DNA from: Buttiauxella gaviniae ATCC 51604
Lineage (GTDB): Bacteria; Pseudomonadota; Gammaproteobacteria; Enterobacterales; Enterobacteriaceae
Direction of reading: 5' to 3'
Assembly: GCF_001654835.1 (NCBI RefSeq)
Contig: NZ_LXEP01000032.1
Location: 99,362 to 163,361, forward strand
DNA: 64,000 bases
In this document: piece by piece, positions 58,333 through 64,000 of the stretch
Layout: each line of letters begins with the position of its first letter
Numbering within the stretch: position 1 is the stretch's first letter
Made by a program: the position numbers and the translations under genes
The notes under the pieces: generated by a model
Databases searched by the model: none
Told to the model about the DNA's origin: nothing
What the model saw: the letters and a program-made list of their open reading frames with translations, nothing else

Positions 58333-59379
58333 TTAACGTCCCGCCTTCAACTTCTGATAGTAATTCTCATAAATCGTGCTGGCATCACCAACATCGTTTT
58401 GCCACTCACCATTTTTCAGCACCGCTTCATCCGGGTAGAGCGTCTTATCACCAGAGACTTCTTTCGGCAGCAGTTTGCGTGCTTCAAGATTTGGCGTCGG
58501 GTAGCCTATGGTTTCAGCCACCTGTTTTGCCACGTCCGGGCGCAGCAGGAAGTTAATCAGTTTCAGCGCACCGTCGACGTTTTTAGCATTTGCCGGAATA
58601 GATAGGTTATCCATCCAGAAAATCCCGCCTTCTTTTGGCCAGACAATTTCCAGTGGCGTACCTGCCTGGCGTGCGACATACGCAGAACCGTTCCACACCA
58701 TACCGAGATTCACTTCGCCTTCCATAAACGGATTGGCTGGGTTATCTGAGTTAAATGCCGCCACGTTTGGCATCAGTTTTTGCAGCTCGTGGTAAGCCGC
58801 CTCAATCTCTTTTGGATTGGTGGTATTGCCGGAATACCCCAGTTTACGCAGCGCAACCTGGAACACTTCACGTGCATCATCAGTCATCAACAGGCTTTGC
58901 TTATATTCTGGTTTCCATAAATCGGCCCAACTAGTGATGGTTTTCGGGTCAATGGCATCACTATTTACGCCAATGGCCGTCGCACCCCAGATATAAGGGA
59001 TGGAGTAGTCGTTATTCGGGTCAAACGGCTTGTTGAGCATCTCCGGATCGAGATTCTTGAAGTTGCTCAGTTTGCTTTTGTCGATCTTCTGGATCATGCC
59101 TTCATTGCGCATTTTCGCGACAAAGTAGGTCGATGGTACTACTAAATCGTAGGCACCTTCTTTATAGGTTTTCAGCTTGGCGTACATGGTTTCATTCGAC
59201 TCGTAAGTCGAATAAATCACCTTAATACCGGTTTCTTTAGTGAACTGCTCAAGCAGGCCTGGCGGCACATACTCGGTCCAGTTATAGAAGTAGATCGTCT
59301 TGCTATCGTCGGCATGTGCAGCGCCCATACCCAGTACCAGAGCGCCCGCAGCGAGCAGGTGGCGTGGCCATTTAGTCAT
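58333..59379 (-). CDS. potD: PotD, periplasmic spermidine/putrescine-binding protein
   Basis: Substrate-binding component of the spermidine-preferring uptake system. 348 residues, as in E. coli. Signal peptide MTKWPRHLLAAGALVLGMGA ending AHA; mature start DDSKTIYFYNWTEYVPPGLL. Polyamine-pocket features include NWTEYVPPG, YDLVVPSTYFVAKM and WIS-type segments; ends YENYYQKLKAGR. Overlaps potC by 4 bases; last gene of the operon. Confidence 0.97.
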   Translation of the reverse strand: MTKWPRHLLAAGALVLGMGAAHADDSKTIYFYNWTEYVPPGLLEQFTKETGIKVIYSTYESNETMYAKLKTYKEGAYDLVVPSTYFVAKMRNEGMIQKIDKSKLSNFKNLDPEMLNKPFDPNNDYSIPYIWGATAIGVNSDAIDPKTITSWADLWKPEYKQSLLMTDDAREVFQVALRKLGYSGNTTNPKEIEAAYHELQKLMPNVAAFNSDNPANPFMEGEVNLGMVWNGSAYVARQAGTPLEIVWPKEGGIFWMDNLSIPANAKNVDGALKLINFLLRPDVAKQVAETIGYPTPNLEARKLLPKEVSGDKTLYPDEAVLKNGEWQNDVGDASTIYENYYQKLKAGR

Positions 59380-60161
59380 TTTAACGTCCCCTGAGTTTTA
59401 TCACGAAGAATAAGCTGACTGGCAACGACCAGGACCAGCGAGAGTACCAACAGAATGGTAGCAAGTGCATTCACCTCGGGTGAAACACCGACCTTCACCA
59501 TTGAGTAAATCTTCAACGGTAAAATTTCATAACTTGGCCCGGTGACGAACGACGAAACCACTACATCGTCCATCGAGAGCGTAAAACTGAGTAACCAGCC
59601 TGCGGCAACGGCAGGCATCGCGAGTGGCAAGAGGATCTTGCGCAGAATCGTCAGCTCGCTGGCACCTAAGTCTTTCGCCGCTTCTAACATGCGTACATCA
59701 AACCCTTTCAAGCGGGAATAGACGGTCACCACCACAAACGGCAGGCAAAAGGTGATGTGCGAGAACAACAGCGACCAGAAGCCGAGCGAAACGCCCAGCA
59801 GCATAAACAGCACCAGCAGTGAAATCGCCATCACGATATCGGGCGACATCATCACTACAAACAGCATACCGCTGACGAAAGGCTTGCCGCGAAAACGGTA
59901 GCGGTATAACGCCACCGCCGTTAACGAGCCAATTAACGTCGCCGCAGTGGCAGAAAACACCGCCATAGTCAGCGAGTGTTGAGCAGCTTGCAGCAGGCTG
60001 TCATTGTTCAGCAGCAGGCTATACCACTTGCCGGTAAAGCCTTGCCAGTTGATACCGAAACGCGAACTGTTAAATGAGTTTACGATCAAAATGATAATCG
60101 GAATGTACAGATACGCGTAAATGGCGGTCATAAAGCCGCCACGGAGCAGGCGACCCATCAT
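59376..60161 (-). CDS. potC: PotC, spermidine/putrescine ABC transporter permease
   Basis: Inner-membrane permease of PotABCD. 261 residues (E. coli 264), six transmembrane helices (first in GGFMTAIYAYLYIPIIILIV). EAA loop EAAKDLGASELTILRKILLP (about 159-178), which contacts the PotA ATPase. Starts within the last 4 bases of potB (ATGA-type overlap), so the genes are coupled. Confidence 0.96.
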   Translation of the reverse strand: MMGRLLRGGFMTAIYAYLYIPIIILIVNSFNSSRFGINWQGFTGKWYSLLLNNDSLLQAAQHSLTMAVFSATAATLIGSLTAVALYRYRFRGKPFVSGMLFVVMMSPDIVMAISLLVLFMLLGVSLGFWSLLFSHITFCLPFVVVTVYSRLKGFDVRMLEAAKDLGASELTILRKILLPLAMPAVAAGWLLSFTLSMDDVVVSSFVTGPSYEILPLKIYSMVKVGVSPEVNALATILLVLSLVLVVASQLILRDKTQGTLK

Positions 60162-61015
60162 TCTAATTCCACCTTTTTATTCAGCAATCTGGCGGCACGC
60201 CAGTAAATCAGCAGCATCAGACCCATCACAAGTGTCAGTGTAATGCTGGTGGCCGCGCCAAACGGCCAGTCACGAATATTCAGGAATTGGCTCTTAATGA
60301 CGTTGCCAATCAGCAGGTTTTTCGCGCCACCCATCAGGTCTGAAACGTAAAACAGCCCCATTGCAGGCAGCATGACCAGCAGGCAACCGGCAATAATTCC
60401 CGGCATCGTGAGCGGAATAATAATCCGGATAAAGGTCTGTAGTTTGCTGGCACCCAAATCACGCGCCGCTTCCAGTAGCGGTTTGTCGAGCTTTTCGATG
60501 CTGGAGTAGAGCGGCATCACCATAAACGGCAGCAGGATATAAACCAGGCCGAGGATGACCGCGCTTTCGGTGTACATGATTCGAATCGGGGTATCAATCA
60601 CGCCGAGCCACAGCAGGAATGCATTCATATAGCCTTTGGTGCTGAGGAAAATCTTCAGCCCATAAATACGAATCAGCGAGTTAGTCCAGAAGGGAACAAT
60701 CAGCAAAAACAGCAGCAGCGGGCGCACGCGTTCTGGCAGGCGAGCAAGGAACCAGGCAAACGGATAGCCCAGCACCAGGCAGGCGAGGGTGGCTATCACC
60801 GCCATATTTAGCGAGTGAAGCAGCACTTGCGCATACAGCGGATCGGCAAGCCGGGTGTAGTTATCCAGCGTGAAAACCATGCTGACGAAATTAGCATCAT
60901 CACGCGTCAGGAAACTTGTCCCGATGATCATCAGATTGGGCAAGAATACAAACAGCAGCAGCCAACCGACGATGGTGGCGATCACCAGATTCTGGAACTT
61001 ACGTGAGCTCTTCAT
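60158..61015 (-). CDS. potB: PotB, spermidine/putrescine ABC transporter permease
   Basis: Partner permease of PotC. 285 residues beginning [20 protein letters not shown]; six transmembrane helices. EAA loop [20 protein letters not shown] (about 182-201). Overlaps the 3' end of potA by 17 bases, the usual arrangement in enteric pot operons. Confidence 0.96.
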   Translation of the reverse strand: MKSSRKFQNLVIATIVGWLLLFVFLPNLMIIGTSFLTRDDANFVSMVFTLDNYTRLADPLYAQVLLHSLNMAVIATLACLVLGYPFAWFLARLPERVRPLLLFLLIVPFWTNSLIRIYGLKIFLSTKGYMNAFLLWLGVIDTPIRIMYTESAVILGLVYILLPFMVMPLYSSIEKLDKPLLEAARDLGASKLQTFIRIIIPLTMPGIIAGCLLVMLPAMGLFYVSDLMGGAKNLLIGNVIKSQFLNIRDWPFGAATSITLTLVMGLMLLIYWRAARLLNKKVELE

Positions 61016-62135
61016 CTGCCAGCACTACCTCCCAGCTTTCAACCCAATTCACAGCCATCTTTTGATCAAGTGTATGGTCAAAATCAGGGTCGTCTTCATT
61101 GAAGAATTCGCTGACCATCACCATTTTGCCGTTTTCCAACTCAACGTTAGATTCCAGCGTCATGCCTTTATAGTTTCGTTCACGCACATAGCCAATCAAG
61201 CCATCGGCAACGTGGGTATCGTTGATCTCTTCAACACGCAGATCTTCCGGGCGCAGCAGCACTTTTAATCGTTGGCCTGCGGTGACGGGCATCGTTACGT
61301 AAATATGGCATTCGCGGCCTTCGACGTTCGCCAGCACGCGCTGTTCATCTACGCGCTCAATGACGATGGCATCGAAGATATTGATTTCACCGATGAAACT
61401 CGCCACAAACAGGTTTTTCGGCTCTTCGTAGATTTCACGCGGCGTGCCGTCTTGCTCAATGTGACCATCGCGCATCACCACAATCCGGTCGGACATGGTT
61501 AATGCTTCTTCCTGGTCATGAGTGACGAAGACAAAGGTGATACCGAGTTTACGCTGCAACGCCTTTAATTCGTTCTGCATCTGCTTGCGTAATTTGTAAT
61601 CGAGCGCGGAAAGTGACTCATCAAGCAGCAACAAACGGGGTTTGTTGACTACCGCACGCGCAATCGCCACGCGCTGTTGCTGGCCGCCAGAAAGCTGATG
61701 CGGTAAACGCTGCGCAAATTCCTCAAGCTGCACCATTTTCAACGCGTCATTCACGCGCGGAGGTATTTCGGCGGCAGGTGTTTTCTGCATTCTTAAGCCG
61801 AATGCCACGTTTTCAAAAACGGTCATATGAGGGAAGAGAGCGTAGCTCTGGAAGACGGTGTTGACGTGGCGATGCTCAGCCGCAACCCGCGTAATGTCCA
61901 GGTCCTCAAGACAGATAGTCCCGGAATCAACGCTTTCCAGCCCTGCAATTAAGCGCAGCACAGTGGTTTTGCCACAGCCGGAAGGGCCAAGGAGTGTCAG
62001 AAATTCACCATCATTAATGGTGAGAGATAAATCAGAAATAACGGTTTTGCCATCAAAGCTCTTTCTTACTCCCACCAGTTCTACCAGCGGAGAGAGCGAA
62101 CATTGCTGTTTATTCAATTTTTTACGCTGTCCCAT
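60999..62135 (-). CDS. potA: PotA, spermidine/putrescine ABC transporter ATPase
   Basis: ATPase energising PotBC. I start at [11 protein letters not shown] (62135), 378 residues as in E. coli; a further in-frame start at 62183 is not conserved. Walker [10 protein letters not shown] (about 50-58), Q-loop [11 protein letters not shown], signature [14 protein letters not shown] (about 145-158), Walker [13 protein letters not shown], switch VTHDQEEA, and a C-terminal regulatory TOBE-like domain. First gene of potABCD; divergent from pepT. Confidence 0.97.
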   Translation of the reverse strand: MGQRKKLNKQQCSLSPLVELVGVRKSFDGKTVISDLSLTINDGEFLTLLGPSGCGKTTVLRLIAGLESVDSGTICLEDLDITRVAAEHRHVNTVFQSYALFPHMTVFENVAFGLRMQKTPAAEIPPRVNDALKMVQLEEFAQRLPHQLSGGQQQRVAIARAVVNKPRLLLLDESLSALDYKLRKQMQNELKALQRKLGITFVFVTHDQEEALTMSDRIVVMRDGHIEQDGTPREIYEEPKNLFVASFIGEINIFDAIVIERVDEQRVLANVEGRECHIYVTMPVTAGQRLKVLLRPEDLRVEEINDTHVADGLIGYVRERNYKGMTLESNVELENGKMVMVSEFFNEDDPDFDHTLDQKMAVNWVESWEVVLADEELT

Positions 62136-62426
62136 ATAAGACGCATCAAATTGCGGGCTGATGCGGGGTTTGTGATTAACCACCTTGCGGTTTCTGCACG
62201 TTTAAGTAAGGGCAGGCATTCTACGGCAAAGCATTGAAATCGCCAATCCTTGATGCTTTCCTGGGGATTGATTATGAAGATGTTTAAAGCAGCAAACACC
62301 AAATCCTCTCGCATTGCATTACATTCGTGACTATTTTCAACACTACCAGGCTAAAAGTGACCTAACGCAATATTTGCATCTGTGGCTTACTGATAATGAA
62401 GTCACAAAAATTGAGGGTAGCGCGAC

Positions 62427-63653
62427 ATGGATAAATTACTTGAACGTTTCTTACATTATGTCTCTTTGGATACGCAGTCCAAATCCGGCGTAAAACAAGT
62501 TCCCAGCACTGAAGGCCAGTGGAAGTTGTTGCGATTGCTAAAAGAACAAATGGAAGATATGGGTTTAGTGAATGTGACTATTGCTGAGCATGGCACAGTC
62601 ATGGGAACACTTCCGTCTACCGTCGCTAAAAAAGTCCCGGCTATTGGTTTTATCTCTCATGTGGATACCGCGCCTGATTTTTCGGGCAAGAACGTCAACC
62701 CGCAGATTGTCGAAAATTATCGTGGTGGTGACATCGCACTCGGAATTGGCGATGAAGTGCTGTCTCCAGTGATGTTCCCCGTACTACACCATTTACTTGG
62801 GCAAACGCTGATTACCACCGATGGCAAAACGCTGCTCGGCGCGGATGATAAAGCCGGTATTGCTGAAATCATGACGGCTCTGGCTGTTCTGCAAGAGAAG
62901 AAGATCCCGCACGGTGACATTCGTATTGCTTTCACGCCGGATGAAGAAGTGGGCAAAGGTGCTAAGCATTTTGACGTTGAAGCATTCGATGCGCGCTGGG
63001 CCTATACCGTAGATGGCGGTGGTGTTGGCGAGTTGGAGTGTGAAAACTTCAATGCCGCATCGGTCACTATCAAAATTGTTGGCAACAATGTTCACCCGGG
63101 TTCTGCTAAAGGGGTGATGGTCAACGCACTTTCGATTGCCGCGCGTATTCACGCTGAAGTGCCTGCCGATGAAAGCCCGGAATGTACCGCAGGCTACGAA
63201 GGTTTCTATCATTTGCACGGAATTAAAGGCTCGGTCGATAAAGCGGAGATGCACTACATCATTCGTGATTTTGACCGCGAACAATTTGAAGCTCGTAAGC
63301 GCAAAATGATGGATATCGCCAAGAAAGTCGGCAAAGGCCTGCACCCGGATTGCTATATCGAGCTGGTGATCGATGACAGCTATTACAACATGCGCGAGAA
63401 AGTGGCCGAGCATCCTTACATTATTGAAGTGGCGCAGCAGGCGATGCGTGACTGCGACATCGAACCCATCATGAAACCGATTCGCGGTGGCACCGATGGC
63501 GCGCAACTGTCGTTTAAAGGTTTGCCATGCCCGAACCTGTTCACTGGCGGCTACAACTACCACGGCAAACACGAGTTTGTGACGCTGGAAGGAATGGAAA
63601 AAGCGGTAGCGGTGATTGTGAGAATTGCGGAGCTGACGGCGAAGCAGGGTTGA
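62427..63653 (+). CDS. pepT: PepT, peptidase T (aminotripeptidase)
   Basis: Zn-dependent M20 exopeptidase that removes the N-terminal residue of tripeptides. 408 residues, as in E. coli and Salmonella. [20 protein letters not shown]; metal ligands in SHVDTAPD (about 76-83), [10 protein letters not shown] (about 139-148), catalytic Glu in PDEEVGKG (about 171-178), and C-terminal [10 protein letters not shown]. In Salmonella pepT is induced by FNR; I could not find a convincing FNR site in the 243-base upstream region. Terminator follows. Confidence 0.97.
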   Translation: MDKLLERFLHYVSLDTQSKSGVKQVPSTEGQWKLLRLLKEQMEDMGLVNVTIAEHGTVMGTLPSTVAKKVPAIGFISHVDTAPDFSGKNVNPQIVENYRGGDIALGIGDEVLSPVMFPVLHHLLGQTLITTDGKTLLGADDKAGIAEIMTALAVLQEKKIPHGDIRIAFTPDEEVGKGAKHFDVEAFDARWAYTVDGGGVGELECENFNAASVTIKIVGNNVHPGSAKGVMVNALSIAARIHAEVPADESPECTAGYEGFYHLHGIKGSVDKAEMHYIIRDFDREQFEARKRKMMDIAKKVGKGLHPDCYIELVIDDSYYNMREKVAEHPYIIEVAQQAMRDCDIEPIMKPIRGGTDGAQLSFKGLPCPNLFTGGYNYHGKHEFVTLEGMEKAVAVIVRIAELTAKQG

Positions 63654-63682
63654 TATAACCAATTGCTGGTGGGGCAGTCGAT

Positions 63683-63710
63683 AATAAAGGGGCGGAAGCC
63701 CCTTTATTAT
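63683..63710 (+). terminator. terminator of pepT
   Basis: AATAAAGGGG / CCCCTTTATT with a CGGAAG loop, followed by ATTAG. Confidence 0.8.
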
Positions 63711-64000
63711 TAGCTTATGAGTAATATGACAGTCTGTTTAGTGCCAGGAGCGGACCTGTGCCACTTGCGCAGAGCTATAACACCACGCTGGTATTGGCTT
63801 TTCCTACCTGATTTGTGGACACTGTAAACCGCACAAATTTCTTATTCATTACTCTTTCACTGACGAAAGAATCAAATCAGCCTCTCAGTTATCGGATGTG
63901 TAGTGGTTTACTGAATTTGCTCATCCTGCTGATAACAAAAACGAGAATTATCAGTTGCCTTCGGAAAGAGCTAAAGAGTCAATGGGAGGGGGGGGGGGGG
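63711..64000. other. no gene seen; sequence ends in a poly-G run
   Basis: The last 290 bases are A/T-rich without a coding frame I can support on either strand. The window ends in about 13 consecutive G residues after GGGA, unlike anything else here and best explained as a contig-end sequencing artefact. Confidence 0.6.

Noticed and set aside
62184..62426. FNR site for pepT
   Set aside because: Only partial TTGAT half-sites with wrong spacing were seen, although FNR control of pepT is known in Salmonella.
62793..63662. 289-codon reverse-strand frame opposite pepT
   Set aside because: It is the antisense of a complete, well-conserved pepT and has no recognisable domain or translation signals.

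Overview
The window is a stretch of enteric (Enterobacteriaceae) chromosome of moderate GC. Its gene order follows the Escherichia coli flgN-to-pepT segment almost gene for gene: flgNMA / flgBCDEFGHIJKL / rne / rluC / yceF / yceD-rpmF-plsX-fabHDG-acpP-fabF-pabC-mltG-tmk-holB-ycfH / ptsG / fhuE / hinT-ycfL-lpoB-thiK-nagZ-ycfP / ndh / ycfJ / comR / bhsA / ldtC / mfd / ycfT / lolCDE-nagK-cobB / potABCD / pepT. Protein lengths and motifs are close to E. coli, but sequence divergence and a characteristic dispersed intergenic repeat point to another genus. Buttiauxella or a near relative is my guess; it cannot be proved from this sequence alone.

Region by region. 1-11.8 kb: the flagellar rod-hook-ring locus, with divergent flgA-M-N and flgB-L transcripts, a FlhDC-like box between them, and sigma-28 promoters before flgM and flgK. 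12-15.9 kb: rne with its long leader, divergent from rluC. 16.9-28.1 kb: yceF, then the ribosomal protein L32 / phospholipid / fatty-acid cluster running into folate, peptidoglycan, dTMP and DNA polymerase III genes. 28.4-38.8 kb: ptsG (CRP, Mlc-like and SgrS-target signals), fhuE, the hinT-ycfP cluster, FNR-controlled ndh, and ycfJ. 38.8-45.3 kb: an accessory block absent from the E. coli order, holding an MFS exporter with a TetR regulator, a Gfo/Idh/MocA oxidoreductase, an IutA-type (ferric aerobactin) receptor, and a divergent siderophore-interacting flavoprotein under a strong Fur box. No aerobactin synthesis genes are present here. 45.3-64 kb: comR/bhsA, ldtC, mfd, ycfT, lolCDE, nagK, cobB, an ICMT-like membrane methyltransferase where E. 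coli has other genes, potABCD and pepT. The window ends in a poly-G run that looks like a contig-end artefact.

Most of the window is ordinary core genome. The parts worth a second look are: the structured repeat family, one copy of which has overwritten the flgM stop codon and another of which carries four packed hairpins before the flgK promoter; the accessory siderophore-capture block; a shared AACGATC-type motif flanking both TetR-family regulators; and an apparently leaderless yceD transcript. I found no insertion sequence, CRISPR array, tRNA or rRNA.
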